A stretch of 64,000 bases of DNA from an uncultured Acetobacteroides sp. GTDB taxonomy: Bacteria; Bacteroidota; Bacteroidia; Bacteroidales; ZOR0009. This document shows, piece by piece, positions 36,042 through 44,764 of the stretch. The position numbers were made by a program, and so were the translations under genes. The notes under the pieces are model-generated. The model saw only the letters and a list, made by a program, of their open reading frames with translations, ran no database searches and was not told the DNA's origin. The stretch lies in assembly GCF_963678165.1 (NCBI RefSeq), contig NZ_OY782755.1, forward strand, positions 310,001-374,000, given 5' to 3'. Each line of letters opens with the position of its first letter. Within the stretch, counting starts at the first letter, position 1.

Positions 36042-36719
36042 ATGAGTAAAGTCTTTTTCATAACAGGAATTGATACCGATGCCGGCAAGAGCATGGCAAC
36101 GGGAATGCTGGCAAAGTACCTGCTGGCAAAGGGAGTGAACGTAATTACCCAAAAGCTGATTCAAACGGGCTGCGTGGGCGTATCGGAGGATATCATCACC
36201 CACCGCCAGCTGATGGGCATGGAGCTGCAGCCGGTGGATACCGACTACACCACCTGTCCGATAGTGTACACCTACCCCTGCTCGCCGCACCTTGCCGCCG
36301 AAATCGACAAGCGCGAGATCGACCTCGACCTCCCCCGCCAATCCACCCAAAGGCTGAAGGAGGCTTACGATGTGGTGCTGCTCGAGGGCGCCGGCGGGCT
36401 AATGGTGCCCATCACCCGCAGCTACTACACCATCGACTACGTGAAGGACGAGCAGCTGCCCGTAATCCTGGTCACCTCGTCGAAGCTGGGGAGCATCAAC
36501 CACACGCTGCTGAGCCTGGAGGCGCTCTTCAGCTGCGGCATCGAGGTGGCAGGCATCATCTACAACAAGTACCCCGTGGGTAGCCCCGAGATTACGGCCG
36601 ACTCCACCCGGGTAATCGCCGACTTTGCCCATCAGCATGGGAGAAGCATCCCCATTGCCGAGATGGACGAGGTGAAGGGCGATGTGGTGGTCGATTTCTC
36701 GGGGTTGGGGTTGCTCTGA
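36042..36719 (+). CDS. bioD: dethiobiotin synthetase
   Basis: ATP-dependent carboxylase that closes the ureido ring of dethiobiotin from 7,8-diaminononanoate and CO2. 225 residues. The P-loop is in FITGIDTDAGKSMATGML (residues 6-20), the second conserved box is LLEGAGGLMVPI and YNKYPVG lies near 173. It is the last gene of the biotin cluster and converges with a DUF3667 gene 69 bp away. No clear hairpin terminator was found in that gap. Confidence 0.96.
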   Translation: MSKVFFITGIDTDAGKSMATGMLAKYLLAKGVNVITQKLIQTGCVGVSEDIITHRQLMGMELQPVDTDYTTCPIVYTYPCSPHLAAEIDKREIDLDLPRQSTQRLKEAYDVVLLEGAGGLMVPITRSYYTIDYVKDEQLPVILVTSSKLGSINHTLLSLEALFSCGIEVAGIIYNKYPVGSPEITADSTRVIADFAHQHGRSIPIAEMDEVKGDVVVDFSGLGLL

Positions 36720-36787
36720 TTTCAATGTAGAGATATGGGAGCAAAGAGGTCACTGAAAAAAGTCTTGTGTCTTGATACTTGTATCTC

Positions 36788-37747
36788 CTAAATCATTATC
36801 ACCAGAACCCCCACCGCCACAATGGCAATGGAGCAGATGATGAGGTACAGGAAGAGCAGCAGAAAGGCCTTCATCAGCGATTTGATGATCTTCTCGCGGT
36901 AGAAGCGGGCAAGGCTCAGCACGAAGTAAACGAAGGTTGCCCAGAACAGCCAGATGCCAATGGGATGGTTGGCCGATATCAGCTTCTCCCATATTAGCGA
37001 TAGCGAGATGGCGAAGAAGAGCACAACATGCTGGTGAACCGAGAGGATGAGGTGCCCGAGGTAGTAGCGCTCCCGGCCTCGGTAGATGATCATCAGCAGG
37101 AGGGCAAAAACGGGCATCAGAAAGATTACGGAAAGCGAGAGGTAGTGCACGAACTTCTGCAATATCTCCTTGCGCGATACCCCCGTGAGGTTCTTTTTTG
37201 CCTGCCTCTCCAATCGGCTCATCGAGCTGTCATTTCCCTTATCGATGAATGCGGCATTGGGCGGTTCTACCTTTTGATGAGCGCTGGCAGTATCGGAGGA
37301 TAGCGCTTCCCTACGATCGGCTACCCTGGTGGTATCTACAAAGGGCTTGCTGTCGGAGGTTTTCCCTTCCCTGCTGCTCTGGGTGAGCGGAATCATCACC
37401 CCAAAAAGAAGTATGCTGGCAAACAGGTAGAGCTTAAACGGGTGGACGTGGCGCTCGATGCGCCCCTCCATGTACTCGCGGGCAAGGAAGCCGGGTTTCA
37501 GGAAGAGGTGGCGAAGCGAGGTTCCCAGCTTGCGATCGAGCCCGTAGTGGTGCTCGAGGTAGAACCTTACCGATTCTACGAATGGGCGGTTGGCCTCCGA
37601 GGCGTACTGCCCGCACTTCGAGCAGTACATGCCGTGCAGCTCCTCGCCGCAGTTCTTGCAGTGGGTGTAGGGCGGCTTCGCGTTCGCCTTTTGGCGATGG
37701 CGGCGCTTTGCCTTTAAAATCTTATATCTGATGGCTCGGATAAACAT
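36788..37747 (-). CDS. DUF3667 zinc-ribbon membrane protein, copy 1
   Basis: About 319 residues from ATG 37747; an in-frame ATG 45 bp upstream is less likely because the paralogue starts at the equivalent MPIRFIRYR. A basic N-terminus is followed by a zinc ribbon (HCKNCGEELHGMYCSKCGQY) and the motif LFLKPGFLAREYMEGRIERHVHPFKLYLFASILLFG. A charged, low-complexity loop and four membrane helices complete it. DUF3667 has no established function. The next gene upstream on this strand (37795-38757) is a paralogue with the same architecture. Confidence 0.88.
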   Translation of the reverse strand: MFIRAIRYKILKAKRRHRQKANAKPPYTHCKNCGEELHGMYCSKCGQYASEANRPFVESVRFYLEHHYGLDRKLGTSLRHLFLKPGFLAREYMEGRIERHVHPFKLYLFASILLFGVMIPLTQSSREGKTSDSKPFVDTTRVADRREALSSDTASAHQKVEPPNAAFIDKGNDSSMSRLERQAKKNLTGVSRKEILQKFVHYLSLSVIFLMPVFALLLMIIYRGRERYYLGHLILSVHQHVVLFFAISLSLIWEKLISANHPIGIWLFWATFVYFVLSLARFYREKIIKSLMKAFLLLFLYLIICSIAIVAVGVLVIMI

Positions 37748-37794
37748 GCTAGAATGGATTCGTGTAGGTTTTACGATGGCTGCTATAGGCACGG

Positions 37795-38757
37795 CTACAC
37801 CACAATGTATATGGCTGCACCAACCACGGCAAGTAGGCAGATGATGGAGTAGATGGAGAGCATCATCAGCGCCTTAACGGTGCTTTTCCGAATGCCCTGT
37901 CCGTACAGCCGCGATAGGCTTAGCACCAGGTACACCAGAAAGAGCAGCAGCATCCATCCCGTAATCTTGTGGGCGTTTACCTGCGAGTCCCATATCGCCC
38001 CAACAGATAGGAGGATGAAGAGCACCGAGTGCAGGTGGATGGAGTGGATGAGGTGGCTCATGTAGTACTGCTTCCGGCGGATGTAGAAGAGCTTTAGCAG
38101 CAGCGCAAAGATGGGCATCAGCAGCAGCACCGATATCGACAGGTTGTGGAAGAACATTTCGGCCACCTCGCCCTGGGTTTTGCCCTTGAGGCTACCCTCG
38201 GCAAGACCCTCTATCATGCTGTCGAAGGCGGACTCATCGTCGTCGTCATCGTTGGCGCTCACGCTTTCGTCCTCTTCTCCCTTTTTTTGTGCGGGAGCTA
38301 CCTTGTCCATGTCTTTTGTTTTAGCGCTATCCACATGGGGTGTTTCCTTTACGGCCAGCTCGTCGGCATTTTTCATGTTCTCCTTGCTGAGGGGGGTAAA
38401 GTGGAGCGCCACCCCAAATAGCAGGATGCTGGAGAAGAAGTAGAGCTTAAAGGGGTGCACGTGGCGGACAATGCGGCCGGCCATGTACTCCTTGGTGAGG
38501 AACCCTGGCCTAAAGAAGAGGTTGTAGAGCGTGGAGCCCAGCTTGTGGTCGAGCCCGTAGTGGTGCTCGAGGTAGAAGGCCAGCGATTCGCCGAAGGGGC
38601 GGTTGTCGAGGTGGGCAAACTGCCCGCACACCGAGCAGTACTGGCTGTGGAGCACGTTCCCGCAGTTCTTGCAGTGCGTGTACGGTGGCTTTACGGGGAG
38701 GTAGCGGTGCTTCCGGCGGCGCTTGAGGTACCGGTACCTAATAAATCGAATAGGCAT
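37795..38757 (-). CDS. DUF3667 zinc-ribbon membrane protein, copy 2
   Basis: 320 residues. The zinc ribbon HCKNCGNVLHSQYCSVCGQF at about 28-47 and the RPFGESLAFYLEHHYGLDHKLGST block match copy 1 closely. The central loop is more acidic, with a DDDDDES run near 170, and four membrane helices follow. About 48 bp separate it from copy 1, so the two are probably one transcript. The pair arose by tandem duplication, with the acidic loop as the fastest-changing part. TACTTTTA at 38784-38791 (minus strand) resembles a -7 box. Confidence 0.88.
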   Translation of the reverse strand: MPIRFIRYRYLKRRRKHRYLPVKPPYTHCKNCGNVLHSQYCSVCGQFAHLDNRPFGESLAFYLEHHYGLDHKLGSTLYNLFFRPGFLTKEYMAGRIVRHVHPFKLYFFSSILLFGVALHFTPLSKENMKNADELAVKETPHVDSAKTKDMDKVAPAQKKGEEDESVSANDDDDDESAFDSMIEGLAEGSLKGKTQGEVAEMFFHNLSISVLLLMPIFALLLKLFYIRRKQYYMSHLIHSIHLHSVLFILLSVGAIWDSQVNAHKITGWMLLLFLVYLVLSLSRLYGQGIRKSTVKALMMLSIYSIICLLAVVGAAIYIVV

Positions 38758-38823
38758 AGGTTAGGTTAATTGTTATAGAAGGGTAAAAGTAGCGAATTTC
38801 TTTAATCGTACGCCGCTGCGGGG

Positions 38824-39157
38824 CTTCCTCGCTTCAGGAAATGATTTCCCAACGTTCGGAAGAGGTTTCCTTGCTTCAGAAAACGATTTCCCAACGTTCG
38901 GAAGAGGCTTCCTTGCTTCAGGAAATGATTTCCCAACGTTAGGAAATGGCTTCCCCGCTTCAGGAAATGATTTTCTAACGTTCGGAAGAGGCTTCCCCGT
39001 TTCAGGAAATGATTTCCTAACGTTTGGAAGAGGCTTCCCCGCTTCAGGAAACGATTTCCTGACGTTCGGAAGAGGCTTCCTTGCTTCAGGAAATGATTTC
39101 TTGACGTTCGGAAAGGGTTTCCCTACTTCAGGAAGCGATTTCCCCGTTCGGCGAAGG
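38824..39157. repeat. 21/42-bp tandem array D
   Basis: About eight 42-bp units, each made of two related 21-bp halves. One half is CTTCCTTGCTTCAGGAAATG plus A, the other TTTCCCAACGTTCGGAAGAG plus G. Both halves place TTCC before GGAA, so every 21-bp half is a small dyad. All frames contain stops, so it does not encode a protein. It lies between the DUF3667 pair and the deoC terminator. Confidence 0.92.
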
Positions 39158-39247
39158 CTCTCTTTCCTCTGTCGAACAAGGCTGCACCTGCGCTATGGCG
39201 GATCGTGCAGGTTGATGGTTCGAATCCGGGATAGGCTTCGTATAAAA

Positions 39248-39285
39248 AAAGCACCGCCTTCTCAAACTGAAAATGGCGGTGCTTT
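39248..39285. terminator. bidirectional terminator at the end of deoC
   Basis: AAAGCACCGCC / GGCGGTGCTTT 11-bp perfect stem, with an A tract on the left and TTTAT on the right. It follows deoC on the minus strand by about 20 bp. Confidence 0.9.
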
Positions 39286-39306
39286 ATATTGAATTAATGG
39301 TATGAA

Positions 39307-40179
39307 CTAAAAGTACTCAACGGGCTCCTCCTTGATGTCGGAGAGCAGGTTGTTGGCCAGGCGGCTTGCGCCCAGGCGGAAGTAGGTGTTGTTGAGCCAA
39401 TCCTCGCCGAGCACCGTCTTCATGATGCCGTAGTAGGTAAGGGCATCGTTGGTGGTAACCACGCCGCCGGCAGGCTTGATGCCTACCATGCGCTCGGTGC
39501 GGTCGTAGTAGTCCTTCACGGCCTGCGCCATGACGTAAACGGCCTGTGGGGTTGCGCCCACGTTGATCTTTCCGGTAGAGGTCTTCACGAAGTCGGCACC
39601 AGCCTCCATGGCAATCAGCGATGCCAGGCGGATGGACGAGTAGGTGGGGAGCGCTCCGGTTTCGAGGATCACCTTTAGGTGGGCGTCGCCAATGGCGTCC
39701 TTCACCTGGGCAATCTCGTTGTAAACGGTTTCGTAGTCCTCCTCGAGGAATCGGCCCACCGACATTACGATATCCACCTCGTCGGCGCCCTCTTCGACGG
39801 CCATCTGGCTTTCCGAAAGCTTAATGTCGAGGAAGGTTTGCGAGTGGGGGAATCCGGCGGTAACGGTAGCAATCTTCACATCCTTTGCCTTAAGGTTCTT
39901 GCGCACCTCGTTGATGAGCGATGGGTAGATGCAGATGGCGCCCACGTTGGGCATATACGAAAAATCCTTTTGGAAGCGGCTCACCTTTTCGGCAAGGGTC
40001 TTTCCCGTTTCTAGGGTATCTGTTGTGTTTAGGCTGGTAAGGTCGATGCAGGAGAAGCAGGTCTTTAGCGCGTCGATGCTGCGCAGATCATCTAGCTTAC
40101 TTTTGATGAGGTCTACCTCATATTCAACCTCGGCGTCGTTGACATCAAAGTCGTACAAGTCAAAAAAATCGTCGTCCAT
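39307..40179 (-). CDS. deoC: deoxyribose-phosphate aldolase
   Basis: Class I aldolase that splits 2-deoxyribose-5-phosphate into acetaldehyde and glyceraldehyde-3-phosphate in deoxynucleoside use. 290 residues, with about 35 extra acidic residues at the N-terminus as in longer DeoC forms. Landmarks are CFSCIDLTSLNTTDT, VTAGFPHSQ, EVDIVMSVG, KVILETGALPT and the Schiff-base lysine motif ADFVKTSTGK, then GIKPAGGVVT. It appears monocistronic and is not linked to other deo genes here. Confidence 0.95.
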   Translation of the reverse strand: MDDDFFDLYDFDVNDAEVEYEVDLIKSKLDDLRSIDALKTCFSCIDLTSLNTTDTLETGKTLAEKVSRFQKDFSYMPNVGAICIYPSLINEVRKNLKAKDVKIATVTAGFPHSQTFLDIKLSESQMAVEEGADEVDIVMSVGRFLEEDYETVYNEIAQVKDAIGDAHLKVILETGALPTYSSIRLASLIAMEAGADFVKTSTGKINVGATPQAVYVMAQAVKDYYDRTERMVGIKPAGGVVTTNDALTYYGIMKTVLGEDWLNNTYFRLGASRLANNLLSDIKEEPVEYF

Positions 40180-40272
40180 ATAAGTTTAAAAATGCGATTG
40201 GGTCGCAAGATAGCAAAAATGTATGATGTGCGAAAAGGGATTTTTTATTCGGAACGGAGATCACGGATGGTC

Positions 40273-41400
40273 TTATTTCCAACTCCCTGTCTTCACCATC
40301 CGATCCAGCTGGAAGCTTATCCCGGCTCCGTAGAAGTAGTCGAGGCCCGAGTACGAGGGGTCGAGGTAGCACCCGGTGTCGAACCGAAACTGCATGCCGG
40401 GGTACACCTCCTTGTGGTAGGCGAACGTTCCGGTGAACACGTTTCGGGCCTTGGCAACGGGGGCAAGGCCGACATTTACGCTGCTGTATATGGGGTCGCC
40501 TAGGATGGTGTACACCATGTTCCCGAATAGGCAGCCCAGCTTCAGGTCTACCGCGTTGCTGCTCAGGAAGAGGGTGGACGAGAGCGCGCTCCTGCCCTTG
40601 GTTACTAGGCTGGAGCTTGCGTTGAAGCTCCCTCCGAACTTTATCGGCTGAATGAGCAGCCCCACCTTCGCCCCTCTGCTGTTGTACCTGTAGGCAAGCT
40701 GAATGCCGAGGCTGAGGTTCGAGTAGGTGTGCACCCGCTTGGTGGTGTCGCTCTTGTCGTTTATCTGGCCGCCGATGTGCTTAAACACGACCTGGAGGGG
40801 AATCATCACCTCCCAGCGCGAGCTGCTGGGGGTGAGCTGCGCCAGGATGGACCCTCCGGCGGTGAGCCGCTCCTGGTCGTTGTCGCCCTGGCGGATGTAG
40901 TTCTCCCAGCTAACCCATGCGTCGGCAAAGAGGCGCGAGCCGTAGTAGCGCAGCTGCAGGCCGTTCTCCTGGCGGTAGTCTATCTTGTAAAGCGGGTTGT
41001 AGAGCAGGTCGCTGAGCAGGTGCCCGTCGCGGTTCTCGATGGTGCCCACCTGCACGTAGAAGTTCTTCAGCGGCTGGTAGCGGGCAAAGAGTATCGGCGT
41101 GTTTTCGGTGAAGGGCTTGGTGCCCCAGTACTTGTTGAGGTGAACCCCTCCGCCGACGAGCAGCTGGCTTCCGAAGCTGGCCTGCACCGTTGGCATCAGC
41201 GAGAACCCGGGCTGGGTGTAGCCTTCGGCAAAGGGCTTAAAGTACTCGTAGTTGTAGAAGAACGACGATCCGTCGAGGTGGATGCCCACGCTGGCGGAGT
41301 CGGGCAGCCCCTTGGGCGATCGGGGGATGGAGAGCGGCTGCGCGCTGCCTGCGTGCGCGAGGCAGGCTAGTATGGCGAGGGTGATGGTACGCTTTAGCAT
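40273..41400 (-). CDS. predicted outer-membrane beta-barrel protein
   Basis: 375 residues from ATG 41400, chosen because MLKRTITLAILACLAHAGSAQ is a clear signal peptide. The open frame continues upstream only because the 42-bp array C has a period divisible by 3. The mature part alternates aromatic and polar residues in many predicted strands (GGVHLNKYWGTKPF, QLRYYGSRLFADAWVSWENYI) and ends ISFQLDRMVKTGSWK. I do not recognise a specific family. A TACTTTTA box lies at 41420-41427 on the minus strand. Confidence 0.7.
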   Translation of the reverse strand: MLKRTITLAILACLAHAGSAQPLSIPRSPKGLPDSASVGIHLDGSSFFYNYEYFKPFAEGYTQPGFSLMPTVQASFGSQLLVGGGVHLNKYWGTKPFTENTPILFARYQPLKNFYVQVGTIENRDGHLLSDLLYNPLYKIDYRQENGLQLRYYGSRLFADAWVSWENYIRQGDNDQERLTAGGSILAQLTPSSSRWEVMIPLQVVFKHIGGQINDKSDTTKRVHTYSNLSLGIQLAYRYNSRGAKVGLLIQPIKFGGSFNASSSLVTKGRSALSSTLFLSSNAVDLKLGCLFGNMVYTILGDPIYSSVNVGLAPVAKARNVFTGTFAYHKEVYPGMQFRFDTGCYLDPSYSGLDYFYGAGISFQLDRMVKTGSWK

Positions 41401-41437
41401 GGATGGGTAGATTTGGCGGTAAAAGTAGGAAGAAATA

Positions 41438-41629
41438 GCTTGCATGAGGTCATGCAAGGGCTCCAAATGAATTTTTCGGCCTGACATGACCTCATGCAAG
41501 GGCTTCAAATCAGTTTTTGGTGCTTGCATGACCTCATGTAAGGGCTCCAAATGGTTTTTTGGTGCTTGCATGACCTCATGCAAGCATAAAAAATGGATTT
41601 TTCCCCCTTGCATGACCTCATGCAAGCAA
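41438..41629. repeat. 42-bp tandem array C with TTGCATGA/TCATGCAA core
   Basis: About 4.6 copies of a 42-bp unit: the interrupted palindrome TTGCATGACCTCATGCAA, then GGGCTCCAAATGGTTTTTTG and GTGC. The outer half-arms TTGCAT/ATGCAA and the GGCTCCAAATG-TTTTTGG spacer are shared with array B, while the core differs. It lies in the divergent region between the barrel gene and the DUF2723 gene. Confidence 0.92.
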
Positions 41630-41751
41630 TTTGGCCCAGCTCCCCCGCTGGGCCGATCCCCCATCTTCCAATAACAGCTATTTACTGCTATTCGACCTGC
41701 AAAAAGCGGCCATTTGTCGGAACGGGTAGGTGTGGGTTGCGGCGTAAGGCT

Positions 41752-41759
41752 TATCTTTG
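41752..41759 (+). promoter_or_regulatory. candidate -7 box for the DUF2723 gene
   Basis: TATCTTTG is an exact TAnnTTTG match, 29 bp before ATG 41789. No clean TTTG at the usual -33 distance is seen. Confidence 0.5.
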
Positions 41760-41788
41760 CACGGCATCGTAAAACTATCATCCTGCAT

Positions 41789-44761
41789 ATGCTTAGAAAG
41801 CTGGAGCTAGATCGGATTCTTTCGGTCCTAGCCTTTACCCTTTCGCTGGCCGTTTACCTGCTAACCCTCGAGCGAACCGTTAGCCTTTGGGACTGCGGCG
41901 AGTTTATTGCTGCCGCCAACGGGCTACAGGTGGGCCACCCGCCTGGGGCGCCGCTGTTTGCCATGGTGGGGCGGCTGTTTGCCGCTATGGCCCCCAACGC
42001 GCAGAGCGTTGCGCTGTTCGTTAACGCCTTTTCGGCGCTGGTTAGCGCGCTTACCATACTCTTTCTCTACAAGTCGGTGGCGCTTCTCTTCGATATCACC
42101 CTAAAGGATGAGCTGCGGAAGAGGTGGATCGCCCAGCTGGCCGCCTTTGCTGCCGCCATGACCTTTGCCTTTACCGACACCTTCTGGTTTTCGGCCGTCG
42201 AGGCCGAGGTGTACGCCTTCTCGGCGCTGTTTACGGCGGTATGCTTTTGGGCTGCGCTCAAGTGGTACACCACCGAGGAGGGCAACATCAGCTCGCGCTG
42301 GCTGATCCTTATCGCCTACCTGTGCGGGCTATCCTACGGGGTACACCTGCTCAACCTGCTCATACTTCCAGCCATCAGCTACCTGGTAATCTCCCGATGC
42401 TACCACCTCACTTTTTGGAAGAAGGTGCTGGCCGTGGTGGCTAGCTCGCTGGCCGTTGGGCTGGTGCTCTACTTCTTTGTACCGTTTTTGCTGATGCTGA
42501 TTTCGGGCGTCGAACTGCTGTTCGTTAATCGCATTGGGCTGCCCTACAACACGGGGACGCTCACGGGCGTTACGCTGATCTTCGCCGCCTTTGGCACCGG
42601 CATCTGGTACTCCTACCGGAAGGGGCACGCCAGGGCGATGACCTTCACGCTCAGCTTCGCCCTCTTCACCCTCGGCTTTGGCAGCTACGCGATGGTGCTC
42701 ATCCGCGGCACGCAGAATCCGCCGATGAACCAGAACCAGGTGGACAACATCTTCAGCCTAAAGTCGTACCTCGACCGCGACCAGTACGGCGAGTCGCCGC
42801 TGCTCTACGGTCCCTACTACTCGGCTCCGGTAAAGGAGGTGGTCGACGATAAGCCCATCTACGTAAAGATCGATGGCCACTACGAGGTAAAGGGCTACAC
42901 CCAGAAGAAGAAGTACTACGCCTCGCACTGCACCTTCTTTCCCCGCATCTACAGCGATAATCCCGACCATATTGCCGACTACCGCAGCTGGGCGATGATC
43001 GCCAAGGAGGATTCCGTTGCCTACGCCAAGCAGGGCGGCAAGGTGCTAAAGGCCATCAAGCCCACCTTTGGCGATAACCTCACCTTCTTTGGCGGCTACC
43101 AGATGTGGTGGATGTACTTCCGCTACCTGCTGTGGAACTTTGCCGGACGGCAAAACGATATACCCGGACAGGGCAACATCCTAAACGGAAACTGGATTAG
43201 CGGCATCCCCGTTCTCGACAACCTGCTGCTGGGGCCACAGGATGCGCTACCCGATTCGTACAAGAGCAACAAGGCGCACAACCGCTACTTCCTCATCCCG
43301 CTTATTCTCGGATTTTTGGGGATGTTCTACCAGTCGAAGCGGCACGAGGATGCCTTTCTGAGCACGCTGCTGCTCTTCTTCTTTACGGGGATTGCCATTG
43401 TGCTGTTCCTGAACCAAACGCCCGGTCAGGTGCGCGAGCGCGACTACGCCTACGTGGGCTCGTTCTACGTCTTCGCCATCTGGATTGGCTACGGGCTGGT
43501 GTATCTGGCAAAGAAGCTGGAGAAGGTAAAGCTCGCCAAGCTGCAGGCTGCCGTTGCGGTGGCATTCCTAGGCGTTCCAACCTTGGTGCTTGCCCAAAAC
43601 TACGACGACCACGACCGTTCGGGTCGCAGCATCGCCCTGAACTATGCCAAGAACTTCCTGAACAGCGTTCCCACAAACTCGCTGCTGATGGTTTACGGCG
43701 ATAACGATACCTTCCCGCTCTGGTACGCCCAAATGGTGGAGGGCATTCGTCAGGATGTAAAGGTGTTTAACAGCAACTACATGTACACCACCTGGAATCC
43801 TGTTCAGCTCGCCCAGAAGACCTACACCAACGATGCCTTTAAGCTGCGGGGTAAGGATATCTACGCCCTGCCCAACGAGCTGCGCTATGCGGTTTGCAAG
43901 GATTCGGCCATGCCGCCGGTGCCGCTGCACGTTGCCGTGCCTCAGCTGCTATCGGAGTATCCCGACAACCGCGTTGACTCGCCCTTCAGCGATGGCCGAA
44001 AGGTGCACTACCTTCCCCAAAAGGTTATCATACTACCGGGACTAACCGCCATTGATTCGTCGAACATCTACCTTGCCAACAACCAGCTCATCACCCGCGA
44101 CCAGCTGGTGTACCTCGATATCATCAGCAACAACTACCTCTCGCGATCCATTAGTTTTGCGCAGACGGTACCTCCAGGTGGCTATAAACTGATAAAGAAT
44201 CATCTCTTTAGGATAGGACTTAACAACCAGCTGGTAATTTGCCCTGCCGATAGCGCCGAAAAGGTGAGCCGCAGGGCCACCATAGCGTCGTATAGCTACC
44301 TGATGAAGGGCTTTACCGCGGATAAATTCGACAAGTCGAGCTACTACGACGATTTCAGTAAGCGCCTCGTGTCGGGCTACCGTGTTGCCTTCATCAAAAC
44401 GGCCAAGAGCCTCCTGGCGATGGGCGATACGGCACGGGCCTCAGCGCTCACCGATCGATGCCTCAAGGTTATTCCTGTTGATATCATTCCTCTAGGATTT
44501 CGGCAGGGCGAAATGGTCGATCTGTTGCTGACGCTCAACAAAGATGTAACGGCCCGTAAGCTGATTAACTACCTGATGAAGGATAACCTGCAGTTGCTTA
44601 CCTTTATCGGCAAGCTGAATTCGTACCAAAAGAGCTATGTCTTAAACGAAAAAGCGTTAGCTTTGCAGAATCTGAATAGTATGGCCAAAGCAGCCAGGGA
44701 GCACGGTGACACCGATGTAGCCCTGAAGCTCGAGTTGGCAATTGCCCAATACGACAAGTAG
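41789..44761 (+). CDS. DUF2723 multi-spanning membrane protein (GT-C/PMT-like)
   Basis: About 990 residues from ATG 41789, which sits just downstream of a TATCTTTG promoter box. The N-terminal half has some twelve membrane helices. The first loop, TVSLWDCGEFIAAANGLQVGHPPGAPLF, holds the acidic pair and HPPG motif expected of GT-C enzymes and characteristic of DUF2723. Later helices are followed by a periplasmic region with YVGSFYVFAIWIGYGLVY and a soluble C-terminus. Members are predicted to transfer sugars from lipid donors; the acceptor is unknown. A polysaccharide deacetylase gene begins 3 bp after its stop. Confidence 0.9.
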   Translation: MLRKLELDRILSVLAFTLSLAVYLLTLERTVSLWDCGEFIAAANGLQVGHPPGAPLFAMVGRLFAAMAPNAQSVALFVNAFSALVSALTILFLYKSVALLFDITLKDELRKRWIAQLAAFAAAMTFAFTDTFWFSAVEAEVYAFSALFTAVCFWAALKWYTTEEGNISSRWLILIAYLCGLSYGVHLLNLLILPAISYLVISRCYHLTFWKKVLAVVASSLAVGLVLYFFVPFLLMLISGVELLFVNRIGLPYNTGTLTGVTLIFAAFGTGIWYSYRKGHARAMTFTLSFALFTLGFGSYAMVLIRGTQNPPMNQNQVDNIFSLKSYLDRDQYGESPLLYGPYYSAPVKEVVDDKPIYVKIDGHYEVKGYTQKKKYYASHCTFFPRIYSDNPDHIADYRSWAMIAKEDSVAYAKQGGKVLKAIKPTFGDNLTFFGGYQMWWMYFRYLLWNFAGRQNDIPGQGNILNGNWISGIPVLDNLLLGPQDALPDSYKSNKAHNRYFLIPLILGFLGMFYQSKRHEDAFLSTLLLFFFTGIAIVLFLNQTPGQVRERDYAYVGSFYVFAIWIGYGLVYLAKKLEKVKLAKLQAAVAVAFLGVPTLVLAQNYDDHDRSGRSIALNYAKNFLNSVPTNSLLMVYGDNDTFPLWYAQMVEGIRQDVKVFNSNYMYTTWNPVQLAQKTYTNDAFKLRGKDIYALPNELRYAVCKDSAMPPVPLHVAVPQLLSEYPDNRVDSPFSDGRKVHYLPQKVIILPGLTAIDSSNIYLANNQLITRDQLVYLDIISNNYLSRSISFAQTVPPGGYKLIKNHLFRIGLNNQLVICPADSAEKVSRRATIASYSYLMKGFTADKFDKSSYYDDFSKRLVSGYRVAFIKTAKSLLAMGDTARASALTDRCLKVIPVDIIPLGFRQGEMVDLLLTLNKDVTARKLINYLMKDNLQLLTFIGKLNSYQKSYVLNEKALALQNLNSMAKAAREHGDTDVALKLELAIAQYDK

Positions 44762-44764
44762 CCT

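Noticed and set aside
39200..39235. tRNA T-arm-like GGTTCGAATCC
   Set aside because: The flanking bases do not form a 5-bp T stem, and no acceptor, D or anticodon arms fit upstream.
34936..41629. Arrays B and C as CRISPR arrays
   Set aside because: The segments between palindromes are themselves conserved, not unique spacers, and no cas gene is present.
40273..41781. 502-residue version of the outer-membrane barrel protein
   Set aside because: The first 127 residues are translation of array C and flanks; a clear signal peptide starts at 41400.
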